This document shows positions 7,629 through 15,435 of a stretch of 25,581 nt of DNA, piece after piece. The stretch is from CAZVYS01 sp964630755 (lineage in GTDB: Bacteria; Patescibacteriota; Microgenomatia; UBA1400; CG1-02-47-37): contig CAZVYS010000014.1 of the NCBI GenBank assembly GCA_964630755.1, forward strand, positions 1-25,581. The letters run 5' to 3'. The position numbers were made by a program, and so were the translations under genes. Within the stretch, counting starts at the first letter, position 1; each line of letters begins with the position of its first letter. The notes under the pieces were generated by a model that worked only from the letters and a program-made list of their open reading frames with translations, did no database searches and was not told where the DNA came from.

Positions 7629-9338
7629 ATGCCTGCCCCAGATACGCAGTTACTAGATATATTGCTTAAAAACAAGCAGTTAAATAAAGAGGATTACCAA
7701 AGAGTTAAAACAGAGGTAGTTAGTTCGCAAGAGAGTGCAGAAGCGCTTTTATATAAGCATAATTTGGTTGATGAAATAGTAGTAGCAAAAGCTAAAGCCG
7801 AGATATTAAAGGTACCTTATTTAGATGTATCTACAACCAGTATTACACCTGAAGCTTTGAATGTTTTACCTGAAGCAGTGGCGATTAAGTATTTAGCTTT
7901 ACCAATAGCTTTAGATAAGGAAATTAATTTACTAACAATTGTGATGGCTAATCCAGTTGATTTACAAGCTTTGGATTTTATCGAACGAAAAACAAACATG
8001 AAGGTGAAGCCGCATTTAGGTGAACCGCAGAGACTATTAAAAGAAATAAAAGCTAGATATTCACAAAGTTTATCAAGCGAAGTAACAGCTGCTTTAAAGG
8101 ATACTGCTGTTGCAAAGCCCAAGGCGAGCATGGGGGTAACTGAAGTAACGGCAGGAGTAATTAGAGAAGCACCAATTTCTAAAATTGTATCAACTATTTT
8201 AGAATTTGCGATTAAGGCTAGAGCTTCGGATGTGCATATTGAACCTTTGGAAGAAAAAACAAGAGTGCGTTACAGGATAGATGGAATTCTATATGAAAAG
8301 TTAATTTTGCCTAAAAATGTTCATGACAGCGTGATTTCAAGAATTAAGATTTTGTCTCATTTAAAAATTGATGAAAAAAGAATTCCGCAAGATGGTCGGT
8401 TTAATTTTGTGGCCGGAGAAGAAGAAGTTGATTTGAGAGTTTCTAGTTTACCATCAGCTCATGGAGAAAAGATTGTTATGAGGTTGCTTAAAAAAGCAGT
8501 TAAGGTGCCAGAACTACAGGAGCTCGGTTTAAGAGGGAGAGCTTTGGCAAATTTACAATCATCAATTAGAGTGCCGCATGGAATAATTTTAGTAACTGGT
8601 CCAACTGGATCTGGCAAAACAACTACTTTATATTCGGTTTTAAATCAGATAAATACTCCTAAAGTAAATATTATGACTTTAGAAGATCCAGTTGAGTATC
8701 AGATTGAAGGAATAACTCAAACACAGGTTAATCCTCAGGCTGGTTTGACTTTTGCATCAGGGCTTAGATCATTTTTAAGACAAGACCCTGATATTATTAT
8801 GGTCGGAGAGATTCGAGACAAAGAAACAGCTGAGCTAGCCATTCAAGCTTCTTTAACTGGTCATTTGGTGTTTTCAACTTTGCATACAAATAGTTCTGCT
8901 GGAGCATTACCAAGATTGCTTGACATGGAAGCTGAGTCGTTTTTGTTAGCCTCGTCAATGACTTGCGTAGTGGGCCAAAGGGTTGTTAGAAAGATTTGTG
9001 AACATTGCAAAGAAGCTTATGATCCCCTTCCAAAAGTTAAGGAGGACATAAAAAAAATACTTGGGTCTTTAGTTAAAGATAATACTAGTCTTCAGCTATA
9101 CAAGGGGAAAAAATGCCAAGAATGTAATCAAACTGGCTACTCTGGTAGAGTAGGAGTTTTTGAAGTATTGCCAGTGACTGAAAAAATTGGCCGTTTAATA
9201 TTAGAGCATGCGCCATCATCAAAGATTGAAGCACAAGCTCGAGAAGATGGCATGATAATTATGAAACAAGATGGTTATTTGAAAGTAGTGGAGGGTTTGA
9301 CTACTCTTGAGGAAGTATTAAGAGTAGCAGAAACTTAA
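7629..9338 (+). CDS. pilB: Type IV pilus extension ATPase PilB
   Basis: Hexameric GspE/PilB-family motor that powers pilin polymerisation at the inner membrane. The 569 residues carry an N-terminal MshEN/GspE-N domain (about 5-145), then the ATPase core: Walker A GPTGSGKTT (324-332), Asp box LEDPVEY (351-357), Walker B DPDIIMVGE (386-394), and His box TGHLVFSTLHTN (410-421). Cysteine pairs at 457/460 (CEHC) and 496/499 (CQEC) form the zinc site typical of PilB and absent from PilT. First gene of the pilus locus; the ATG has no Shine-Dalgarno but lies just after a good promoter. Followed 3 nt later by pilT. Confidence 0.95.
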   Translation: MPAPDTQLLDILLKNKQLNKEDYQRVKTEVVSSQESAEALLYKHNLVDEIVVAKAKAEILKVPYLDVSTTSITPEALNVLPEAVAIKYLALPIALDKEINLLTIVMANPVDLQALDFIERKTNMKVKPHLGEPQRLLKEIKARYSQSLSSEVTAALKDTAVAKPKASMGVTEVTAGVIREAPISKIVSTILEFAIKARASDVHIEPLEEKTRVRYRIDGILYEKLILPKNVHDSVISRIKILSHLKIDEKRIPQDGRFNFVAGEEEVDLRVSSLPSAHGEKIVMRLLKKAVKVPELQELGLRGRALANLQSSIRVPHGIILVTGPTGSGKTTTLYSVLNQINTPKVNIMTLEDPVEYQIEGITQTQVNPQAGLTFASGLRSFLRQDPDIIMVGEIRDKETAELAIQASLTGHLVFSTLHTNSSAGALPRLLDMEAESFLLASSMTCVVGQRVVRKICEHCKEAYDPLPKVKEDIKKILGSLVKDNTSLQLYKGKKCQECNQTGYSGRVGVFEVLPVTEKIGRLILEHAPSSKIEAQAREDGMIIMKQDGYLKVVEGLTTLEEVLRVAET

Positions 9339-9341
9339 ATT

Positions 9342-10397
9342 ATGGATATAAAAAAATTACTCAAATTAGTGATTGAAAAATCAGCTTCAGATTTACATAT
9401 AGTAGTTGGAGTAGCTCCCTATATTCGGGTGGATGGTGAATTAGTTCCGGTTGAAGGAGAAACAAAAGTCACTAAAGAAAAAGTTAAAGATCTAATCTTT
9501 CCTTTATTAAACCCTCAACAAAAAGATCAGTTTTTAGTAAACAAGGATCTTGATTTTTCAGTAGAGTTTGGCAAGCTAGGACGTTTTAGAGTTAATACAT
9601 ATTTTCAAAAAGGCTCAATGGCGGCAGCTTTAAGACTAATTGGATCTAAGATTAAAACGATTGAAGAGCTAGGATTACCAGCGGTTTGTAGTCAACTAAG
9701 TAAGTTAAAGCAAGGACTGGTATTAGTAACTGGCCCGACTGGTCATGGGAAAAGTACTACTTTAGCAGCCATGGTAAATCATGTTAATGAGACACGAGCT
9801 GATCATATTGTGACAATTGAGGATCCAATTGAGTTTGTATATGTGCCAAATAAAAGTATTATTTCTCAAAGAGAAATGCATGGTGATACTCATTCATGGA
9901 CAGTGGCATTAAGATCGGTTCTAAGAGAAGATCCAGATGTAGTTTTGGTAGGTGAGATGAGAGACTATGAAACAATTGCGGCGGCACTAACTGTGGCTGA
10001 GACAGGTCATTTGGTTTTGGCAACTTTACATACAAACAGTGCAGCTCAAACTATTGATAGAATAGTCGATGTTTTTCCTGAGCATCAACAAGCTCAAGTT
10101 CGAGTACAGTTGGCTAACGTGATGGCTGGAGTAATGGCTCAAAGATTAGTTCCGGCTGTTGGTGGTGGTCGAGTTGCGGCTATGGAAATTTTACTTGGAA
10201 CAACTGCAGTAAAAACCAGTATTCGTGAAGGAAAGTCTCATTTGATCAGCAATGTGATTCAGACCTCAGCAGAGCTAGGGATGCAGACACTTGAGCAGGA
10301 TTTAGCTAGACTCATTAATGGTGGCAAGGTGACTATAGAAAAAGGATTAGAATTTTCCCTAGAACCTCAAGAGTTGCAACGCTTGGTTAAAAAGTAA
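9342..10397 (+). CDS. pilT: Type IV pilus retraction ATPase PilT
   Basis: PilT-family hexameric ATPase that depolymerises the pilus and drives twitching. At 351 residues it matches the family. Walker A is GPTGHGKST (131-139), Asp box TIEDPIEF (158-165), Walker B DPDVVLVGE (197-205), His box TGHLVLATLHTN (221-232). No zinc cysteines and no MshEN domain, unlike its neighbour PilB. The C-terminal stretch TSIREGKSHLISNVIQTSAE (292-311) corresponds to the AIRNLIRE motif needed for retraction. Position 135 in the P-loop is His where Ser is usual. It starts three bases after pilB's stop, with no ribosome-binding site, so coupling is likely. Confidence 0.93.
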   Translation: MDIKKLLKLVIEKSASDLHIVVGVAPYIRVDGELVPVEGETKVTKEKVKDLIFPLLNPQQKDQFLVNKDLDFSVEFGKLGRFRVNTYFQKGSMAAALRLIGSKIKTIEELGLPAVCSQLSKLKQGLVLVTGPTGHGKSTTLAAMVNHVNETRADHIVTIEDPIEFVYVPNKSIISQREMHGDTHSWTVALRSVLREDPDVVLVGEMRDYETIAAALTVAETGHLVLATLHTNSAAQTIDRIVDVFPEHQQAQVRVQLANVMAGVMAQRLVPAVGGGRVAAMEILLGTTAVKTSIREGKSHLISNVIQTSAELGMQTLEQDLARLINGGKVTIEKGLEFSLEPQELQRLVKK

Positions 10398-10405
10398 GGT
10401 TGGTT

Positions 10406-11614
10406 ATGGAAAAGTATAACTATATTGCTACTAACAAGGAACATAAAAAACTAAAAGGGCAGGTTGAAGCCTTGAACCAAGTTCAAGCACAGCAGATTTT
10501 GAGAAGCAAAGGCTTGTTTATTATCCAAATGGATAAGATAGAAGTAAGTTCTCCGATTTTAAAGATTTTTAAAGGATTTCAAAAGATAAAAAAAGNNNNN
10601 NNNNNGGTTCATTTTACTAGACAGTTAGCGACTATGATTAAAGCTGGTTTGCCTTTAACAACAGCTTTGTCAATTTTAAAGTATCAGTCTAATGTGACAA
10701 TGGCTCAAATTGTTGACGAAATATTGAGAGACGTGGAGGGAGGAGGATCGTTTTATAAAGCTTTGAATAAACATCAAGAGGTTTTTACTCCAGTGTATTT
10801 ATCTTTAGTTAGATCAGGAGAGGCAGCTGGAGTGTTAGAAAAAGTTTTATTAAGGTTAGCTACAAATTTAGAGAAAGAAGCCGAGTTTAGATCTAAAACC
10901 AAAAGTGCCTTAATTTATCCGGCTATTATTTCAATTGCTATGGTTGCGGTTGCGGTAGTAATGATGGTGTTTGTGGTTCCAAAATTGACTTCGCTTTATG
11001 ATGAGTTTGGAGCAGAGTTGCCGATGATGACAAGAGTTTTAATTGGCTTATCAAATTTGATGGTGAAAACTTGGTATGCTTGGTTACTAGCTTTGATAGT
11101 AGGTGGATATAGTTTGATTACTTGGAAGAAAACCCCTTCAGGAAGAGAAGTTTTTGATAAATATACTTTAAGATTGCCAGTGATGGGTAAGTTAAAAACT
11201 AAGATAATTTTAACTGAAATTACTCGAACATTGGCTTTGTTAGTAGAGTCTGGAATTTCGATTATAGAAGCTTTAGAAATTGTGTCAGGAGTAGCTGATA
11301 ATGTGATATTTAGTAAGTCAATTAAAAAGGCAGCCAAAGAGGTTGAAAAAGGAATTCCATTGGCTGCAGCTTTAGGCCAGTTTGATATCTATCCACCAAT
11401 TGTCCCGCAAATGATTGCGGTCGGAGAAGAGACTGGTAAGATCGATGAGGTTTTGATGAATGTTTCAGGTTATTTTGAAACAGAAGCAGAGCAAGCAGTT
11501 AAAGGCTTGACAACGGCTATAGAGCCACTTATGATGATATTATTAGGAGTGGGAGTGGCATTTCTGGTGATTGCCATAGTCCTGCCGATATACAATCTAA
11601 CTAGCCAGTTTTAA
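10406..11614 (+). CDS. pilC: Type IV pilus platform protein PilC
   Basis: Inner-membrane platform on which PilB and PilT act. It has two GspF/T2SSF domains: the first begins at VHFTRQLATMIKAGLPL, the second at TEITRTLALLVESGIS, each followed by the conserved sequence typical of the repeats; three membrane segments lie between the domains and at the C-terminus (LLGVGVAFLVIAIVLPIY). The chosen ATG has AAGG six bases upstream (10396-10399); a TTG six bases earlier is in frame but less likely. The 402-residue length includes four unknown residues from a run of ten N at 10596-10605; the frame is kept across it. Confidence 0.92.
   Translation: MEKYNYIATNKEHKKLKGQVEALNQVQAQQILRSKGLFIIQMDKIEVSSPILKIFKGFQKIKKXXXXVHFTRQLATMIKAGLPLTTALSILKYQSNVTMAQIVDEILRDVEGGGSFYKALNKHQEVFTPVYLSLVRSGEAAGVLEKVLLRLATNLEKEAEFRSKTKSALIYPAIISIAMVAVAVVMMVFVVPKLTSLYDEFGAELPMMTRVLIGLSNLMVKTWYAWLLALIVGGYSLITWKKTPSGREVFDKYTLRLPVMGKLKTKIILTEITRTLALLVESGISIIEALEIVSGVADNVIFSKSIKKAAKEVEKGIPLAAALGQFDIYPPIVPQMIAVGEETGKIDEVLMNVSGYFETEAEQAVKGLTTAIEPLMMILLGVGVAFLVIAIVLPIYNLTSQF
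10596..10605. other. Assembly gap of ten N inside pilC
   Basis: Ten N bases replace the codons just before VHFTRQLATM. The frame is intact on both sides and PilC proteins normally have only a few residues here, so the true gap is probably about the size shown, though the exact length is unknown. Confidence 0.95.
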
Positions 11615-11623
11615 GGAGCAAAA

Positions 11624-12310
11624 ATGAAATTGAGAAAAAGCCAGCCTGCCGGCAGGCATGGATTCACCCTAATAGAACTTTTAGTAGTGATTACCTTGAT
11701 TGGAATTTTGGCGATTGCCGTATTATCAGCCTTAAATCCAATTGAGCAGATTAATAAAGCCAGGGATGCAAGAAAGCGAGCTGATTCAGCTCAGTTACTT
11801 AAAGCAATTGATCGATACTTTGCTTCAAATGAAAAATTTCCTTGGAATAATTATGACGATTATAGCACTAGTGTGGATTTAGCTTTTTACGGGAGAGGCG
11901 AGATGGTTGGAGTGGGAGTTTGTTCAAATGGAGCTACAACTGATGGCGATGCAGTAGATACATCAGCGTCAGGTTGTACTGCAGATGGATATTTAATCAC
12001 TACTCAAGAATTGAAAGATCAATTTACTAAAAGAGATTATTTTAAAGACACGACTTCGACAACTTGGGCTGACAGATTGTATATTTATAAAGAAGTAAGC
12101 GATCCTTCAACTTTTATTTGTTTTATTCCAGCTAGTAAAGCTACTAGAGATACGGCTGGCGCAACAGGAACGGCCTTAAAAGACATTAACGTGACAGCTG
12201 ACACAGATGGAATTCCGGCTGCTACGATGAGTGAGTGTTCAACAGCCCCTACAGCTGCTGAATGGGCTGCGCCAACGACTGCTTGTTATATTTGTATTCC
12301 TGAGGAATAG
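11624..12310 (+). CDS. Major-type prepilin (type IV pilin)
   Basis: Type IV prepilin of 228 residues. The class III signal is textbook: short basic leader, cleavage after Gly13, Phe at +1 and Glu at +5 (GFTLIELLVVITLIGILA), then a hydrophobic helix to about residue 35. The globular part holds several cysteines (e.g. VGVGVCSNG and ACYICIPEE). AAGGAG lies five bases before the ATG, overlapping the pilC stop, the strongest ribosome-binding site in the locus, and an intrinsic terminator follows; both suggest the abundant subunit, though this is inference. The leader contains a 14-bp perfect palindrome that encodes QPAGR. Confidence 0.9.
   Translation: MKLRKSQPAGRHGFTLIELLVVITLIGILAIAVLSALNPIEQINKARDARKRADSAQLLKAIDRYFASNEKFPWNNYDDYSTSVDLAFYGRGEMVGVGVCSNGATTDGDAVDTSASGCTADGYLITTQELKDQFTKRDYFKDTTSTTWADRLYIYKEVSDPSTFICFIPASKATRDTAGATGTALKDINVTADTDGIPAATMSECSTAPTAAEWAAPTTACYICIPEE
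11644..11657. repeat. 14-bp palindrome in the prepilin leader
   Basis: GCCTGCCGGCAGGC is a perfect, GC-only palindrome in an AT-rich gene. It is read in frame as part of S-Q-P-A-G-R-H just before the Gly of the prepilin peptidase site. It looks like a small mobile palindromic unit tolerated in a peptide that is cut off the mature protein. Confidence 0.7.
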
Positions 12311-12332
12311 ATTGATTTAAATAGATGATTAA

Positions 12333-12357
12333 AGCCTCGCTTTTGCGGGGCTTTTTT
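12333..12357 (+). terminator. Intrinsic terminator after the major-type pilin
   Basis: AGCCTCGC (12333-12340), loop TTTT, GCGGGGCT (12345-12352): eight pairs including one G-T, followed by TTTTT. It separates pilB-pilT-pilC-pilin from pilD and the minor pilins, consistent with a fresh promoter found before pilD. Confidence 0.85.
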
Positions 12358-12366
12358 GTGATATAC

Positions 12367-12392
12367 AACATTCCGTTCCGGAACGGAATGTT
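12367..12392. repeat. Perfect 26-bp palindrome upstream of pilD
   Basis: Each half is AACATTCCGTTCC or its exact complement; there is no spacer. It lies between the terminator and the pilD -10 box and ends where the -35 region would be. It could be an operator for a dimeric regulator, or a cruciform-forming element. No T-run follows, so it is not a terminator. Confidence 0.75.
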
Positions 12393-12409
12393 TATTTAAT
12401 GTGTTAGTG

Positions 12410-12418
12410 TGGTAGTAT
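12410..12418 (+). promoter_or_regulatory. Extended -10 promoter of pilD
   Basis: TGGTAGTAT gives an extended -10 (TAGTAT at 12413-12418) ending exactly six bases before the pilD ATG; the -35 region is poor and touches the 26-bp palindrome. The predicted start coincides with the ATG, and there is no ribosome-binding site. Confidence 0.5.
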
Positions 12419-12424
12419 TTAATT

Positions 12425-13201
12425 ATGGAATATTTTGTTCTTTTTTTGTTTGGGTTAGCTGTTGGTAGTTTTTTAAATGTTGTTATATATAGATTAAGAT
12501 ATGGTGATTCCCCGCTTAAGGGTCGGTCCAAATGTCCAAAATGCAAAAGACAAATAGCTTGGTTTGATAATATTCCCCTACTCTCGTTTATCCTTTTAGG
12601 AGGGAAATGTAGAAATTGTAAAAAAACTATAGCCACAGGTTACCCTTTGGTGGAGTTATTGGTTTCTATTCAATTTGTATGGGTATATTGGTTATTAAAA
12701 GTAAATTTTAATTTTTTTCATTCATGGGAAGGAGCTTATTCTTTGGGGCTACTTGTTTATTGGTTGATTCTTTTTACTGGTTCAATTGGTATTGCTATTT
12801 ATGACTTGAAGTATTTATTAATCCCTGATGAAATTTTATGGCCGTTAGTAGGAGTAGCTTTTGTAAGATTGTTTTTTTCTCAACAATGGCAAGTAATTCC
12901 GGTGGCTTTTTTATCGATGGGATTTATCTTGAGTTTGTGGTTTTTGACTCGCAAGAAAGGAATGGGCTTTGGTGATGTTAAGTTGGCTTTTCTTATGGGG
13001 TTGGTATTAGGGTTTCCTAGGATAATTGTCGCTTATTTAATAGCTTTCTTGACAGGGGCTTTGGTGGGGATCATACTTATGTTAATTAACAAAAAAAAGT
13101 TTAAAGACAAGATTGCCTTTGGACCATTCCTACTTTTTGGTATGATTATAGCTAAGTTGTGGGGAGAAAATCTTTGGCAATGGTATGTTAATTTTTTATG
13201 A
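12425..13201 (+). CDS. pilD: Prepilin peptidase / N-methyltransferase PilD
   Basis: Membrane aspartic protease (peptidase family A24) that cuts prepilin leaders after Gly and methylates the new N-terminus. The 258-residue protein has the N-terminal signature GSFLNVVIYRL (14-24), the cytoplasmic domain with cysteine pairs 37/40 (CPKC) and 62/65 (CRNC), and about seven further hydrophobic segments. Catalytic aspartates are visible in YDLKYLLIPD (Asp127) and GMGFGDVKL (Asp184). It overlaps the following pilin gene by 4 nt, so substrate and processing enzyme are coupled. Confidence 0.95.
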   Translation: MEYFVLFLFGLAVGSFLNVVIYRLRYGDSPLKGRSKCPKCKRQIAWFDNIPLLSFILLGGKCRNCKKTIATGYPLVELLVSIQFVWVYWLLKVNFNFFHSWEGAYSLGLLVYWLILFTGSIGIAIYDLKYLLIPDEILWPLVGVAFVRLFFSQQWQVIPVAFLSMGFILSLWFLTRKKGMGFGDVKLAFLMGLVLGFPRIIVAYLIAFLTGALVGIILMLINKKKFKDKIAFGPFLLFGMIIAKLWGENLWQWYVNFL

Positions 13202-13590
13202 AAAGAGGATTTACTTTACTTGAGTTATTAGTAACTATCTCGATAATTGGAATTTTATTAGGAATTGGTAGTGTTAGTTTTTCAACTGCTCAAAAAAGAG
13301 GCAGGGACTCAAGAAGGCAGTCAGATTTAAAAGCAATTCAAAAATCTTTAGAGCAGTGCTATGCTGTTGATAGTGAGTATTTAGCAGCTTTACCTTCGGC
13401 GGGAGATGCAGTTACTTGTACTGCTGGTGGTGATACTTTGCAGGCCGTACCAGCTGATCCAAAAGATTCATCGATCGAGTATATTGAGGTAGGAACATGG
13501 GGAGATGAATATGAGTTATGCGCAGATTTAGAGGCAGATGGAACTTGGACTGGAGCAAATGAAGATTTTTGTGTTTATAGCCAACAATGA
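13198..13590 (+). CDS. Type IV prepilin, minor
   Basis: A 130-residue prepilin with a very short leader: Gly4 is the cleavage residue, Phe5 is +1 and Glu9 is +5 (RGFTLLELLVTISIIG). The segment AQKRGRDSRRQSDLKAIQKS is the basic, polar spine typical of CPR and Gram-positive pilins; three cysteines (positions near 54, 73 and the C-terminus) may form a disulfide. Overlaps pilD and the next pilin gene by 4 nt each (ATGA). Its exact role in the pilus cannot be told from sequence. Confidence 0.85.
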   Translation: MKRGFTLLELLVTISIIGILLGIGSVSFSTAQKRGRDSRRQSDLKAIQKSLEQCYAVDSEYLAALPSAGDAVTCTAGGDTLQAVPADPKDSSIEYIEVGTWGDEYELCADLEADGTWTGANEDFCVYSQQ

Positions 13591-14015
13591 AGAAAAAGAT
13601 AGCAAGTAACGATCGGTTAGGATTTACTTTTATAGAAGTATTAGTGGTGACAACTATTATTGCGGTATTAACTGCGGTTGGGGTAACAAATTTTGGGGTG
13701 GCAAATAAAAAAGCCAGAGATGGAAAGCGCAAAGGTGATCTTGAACAAATTAGGGCTGCTTTGGAATTGTATCGTACTGATGAAGGAAGTTATCCAGTAG
13801 CGATTACTTTTGGAGGAACACTAGAAGTAGGTGGAGTTACTTATATGCAAGAAATCCCAAGTGATCCTGACGCTGATTATGATTACTATTATGATAGCGA
13901 TGGTTCGACTTATGATTTATGCGCTGCTTTAGAGTTAGATACTACTGGATCATGCACAGGTGAGCCTAGTTGTGGTGATGGAACCTGTAATTACATGATT
14001 GAGAGTCCTTTGTAA
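13587..14015 (+). CDS. Type IV prepilin, minor
   Basis: A 142-residue prepilin; leader of 12 residues ending in Gly12, Phe13 at +1, Glu17 at +5 (GFTFIEVLVVTTIIAVL). The stretch KKARDGKRKGDLEQIRAALE resembles the one in the preceding pilin, suggesting duplication. A tyrosine/aspartate-rich loop (DPDADYDYYYDSD) could bind metal, and a C-terminal CGDGTC motif could form a small disulfide loop; both are inferences. Overlaps both neighbours (4 nt and 1 nt). Confidence 0.85.
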   Translation: MKKKIASNDRLGFTFIEVLVVTTIIAVLTAVGVTNFGVANKKARDGKRKGDLEQIRAALELYRTDEGSYPVAITFGGTLEVGGVTYMQEIPSDPDADYDYYYDSDGSTYDLCAALELDTTGSCTGEPSCGDGTCNYMIESPL

Positions 14016-14488
14016 TGAAAAAATCTGCCCGAGGTTTTACCTTAATCGAGTTAATTGTAACGGTAACGATTGGTTTGATTTTAGTAGCTAGTAGTTTAGT
14101 AGCTTATCGAGGCATGGGAGAAAAGGAATCAGTTAAGCAAGAAGGCATAAGTTTTCAAACTAATTTAAGGTCTTTTCAGCAAAAAGCTGTTGCCACTGAA
14201 AAACCGGTTGGTTGTGAAGGATTTTTCCAAGGTTATCGAGTAGTAGTTGATGCTGATTTAGATAAATATTCAGTGACAGCTGAGTGTGCTACTAGCAATG
14301 GAGATACAACAGATTTTGAGTTAAGTAATGGAGTAGAGTTTAGTGGGGCGTTTTCAGATATAATTTTTTACCCGTTAAGCGCTGAGTTATTGGGAGCACA
14401 AACAATCACTTTATTATCTCAAGATGGCAGTTACACGTATCAAGTGATTATAGAAGAAGCTGGAGTGATTAGAGGTGGATTATTATGA
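14015..14488 (+). CDS. Minor pseudopilin, GspH-like
   Basis: A 157-residue prepilin-like protein: cleavage after Gly7, Phe8 at +1, Glu12 at +5 (GFTLIELIVTVTIGLILV). Its body (SFQTNLRSFQQKAVATEKP, then a strand-rich domain with two cysteines) resembles GspH/FimT minor pilins, which help initiate assembly at the pilus tip. The family label is tentative. Start codon overlaps the previous stop by one base (TAATG), and its end overlaps the next gene by 4 nt. Confidence 0.75.
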   Translation: MKKSARGFTLIELIVTVTIGLILVASSLVAYRGMGEKESVKQEGISFQTNLRSFQQKAVATEKPVGCEGFFQGYRVVVDADLDKYSVTAECATSNGDTTDFELSNGVEFSGAFSDIIFYPLSAELLGAQTITLLSQDGSYTYQVIIEEAGVIRGGLL

Positions 14489-14931
14489 AAGTTGGTGGAT
14501 CTTCTGGCCAGTCTTTGATTGAAGTGGTAGTGGCTATTGGAGTAATGAGCTTGTTACTGGTGGCTTTGTTGGTGACTGTTTCTTTGTCAATTAAAAATAG
14601 TCGATTAGCTAAAGATAGAAACCAGGCAGTGGCTCTAGCTCAAGAAGGAGTAGAGTTGATAAGGGCTTATCGAGATTATGACTATGCTGAATTTTATTCA
14701 AAAGATAGTTTGGTTGCTTATGATTTGCCATATAATTGGGTAGTTGAAGATGGTTTGGGTGATAGTTGTTCAGCGACAGACTTTGCTATTAGGGATTTTT
14801 TTAGGCGATGTGTTTTAGTTACCCGAGTAGATGCTACAAGTACTGATGTTCAAGTAACGGTTGAGTGGCAAGAAGGATCAAGAACTCATGAAGTATTTCA
14901 AATAACGAGGCTATCACAATGGGAAAGATAA
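14485..14931 (+). CDS. Minor pseudopilin with Gly-Gln cleavage site, PilV/GspI-like
   Basis: A 148-residue protein with the atypical prepilin signal SGQSLIEVVVAIGVMSLLL: Gly8 is the likely cleavage residue, Gln replaces Phe at +1, and Glu13 is kept at +5. After the hydrophobic helix comes ALAQEGVELIRAYRDYDY, typical of PilV-like minor pilins. Two cysteines lie at about 92 and 105. It overlaps its upstream neighbour by 4 nt and the next gene by 13 nt, so expression is coupled. Confidence 0.75.
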   Translation: MKVGGSSGQSLIEVVVAIGVMSLLLVALLVTVSLSIKNSRLAKDRNQAVALAQEGVELIRAYRDYDYAEFYSKDSLVAYDLPYNWVVEDGLGDSCSATDFAIRDFFRRCVLVTRVDATSTDVQVTVEWQEGSRTHEVFQITRLSQWER

Positions 14932-15413
14932 ATAGCAAAGGCTATACTTTGATTGAGGTGATGACTGTTGCTGGAGTGATGGCTTTGTTTTCTTTGACAA
15001 TCATTAGTATATTTTTAGCAACTATAAGAGGAGGAACAAAGGCGCAGACTGTTCAGCAAGTGCATCAGAATGGAGACTTTGCCTTAAAGGCTATGGCTAG
15101 AATGATCAGATCAGCCAATGAAGTTAGTAATTGTGGTACAGAAATAGATATTATTAATCAAGATGGAGGTTTAACTGAGTTTGATTTAGTTGAGGATGAT
15201 GGAGTTAATCGAATTGCCTCAAATGCAAGTCAGTTTTTGACCGGAGGAAATATCGAAGCATCGGATTTGGCATTTACTTGTTATGATGGTGATCTTGGTA
15301 ATCAAGTGGTGACTATAAGATTTAATTTAGAAGCTGGGGCTGAAGAAGGTTCTCAAGTGCAAGAAAAGTTCAATCAAGATTTTGCTTCTTCTGTATCGAC
15401 TAGACAGTACTAA
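14919..15413 (+). CDS. Minor pseudopilin, PilW/GspJ-like
   Basis: A 164-residue prepilin: Gly8 cleavage residue, Tyr9 at +1, Glu13 at +5 (GYTLIEVMTVAGVMALFSL). The following QVHQNGDFALKAMARMIRSA segment is characteristic of PilW/GspJ minor pilins. Acidic body with two cysteines. It starts 13 nt inside the preceding gene and is followed by 22 nt containing a promoter for the next gene, which is embedded in its own 3' end. Confidence 0.75.
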   Translation: MGKINSKGYTLIEVMTVAGVMALFSLTIISIFLATIRGGTKAQTVQQVHQNGDFALKAMARMIRSANEVSNCGTEIDIINQDGGLTEFDLVEDDGVNRIASNASQFLTGGNIEASDLAFTCYDGDLGNQVVTIRFNLEAGAEEGSQVQEKFNQDFASSVSTRQY

Positions 15414-15429
15414 AGATTATTATTACAAT
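15401..15429 (+). promoter_or_regulatory. Internal promoter before the PilX-like gene
   Basis: TAGACA (15401-15406; 5 of 6 matches to the -35 consensus), a 17-bp spacer, and TACAAT (15424-15429), which ends exactly six bases before the next ATG. The -35 box lies in the end of the preceding pilin gene. It predicts a leaderless message for the PilX-like protein and pilMNO; no ribosome-binding site is seen. Confidence 0.6.
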
Positions 15430-15435
15430 GAGTAA

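Noticed and set aside
7589..7675. Longer start for the delta'-like protein at 7675
   Set aside because: It would add 29 residues unlike the family, run through the pilB start and promoter, and ignore the TATAAT six bases before the 7588 ATG.
10596..10605. Possible frameshift or split of pilC
   Set aside because: The N run keeps the frame and the flanking residues fit one PilC protein; it is an assembly gap.
12367..12392. Second terminator after the main pilin
   Set aside because: The palindrome has no loop and no T-run; the real terminator is just upstream at 12333-12357.
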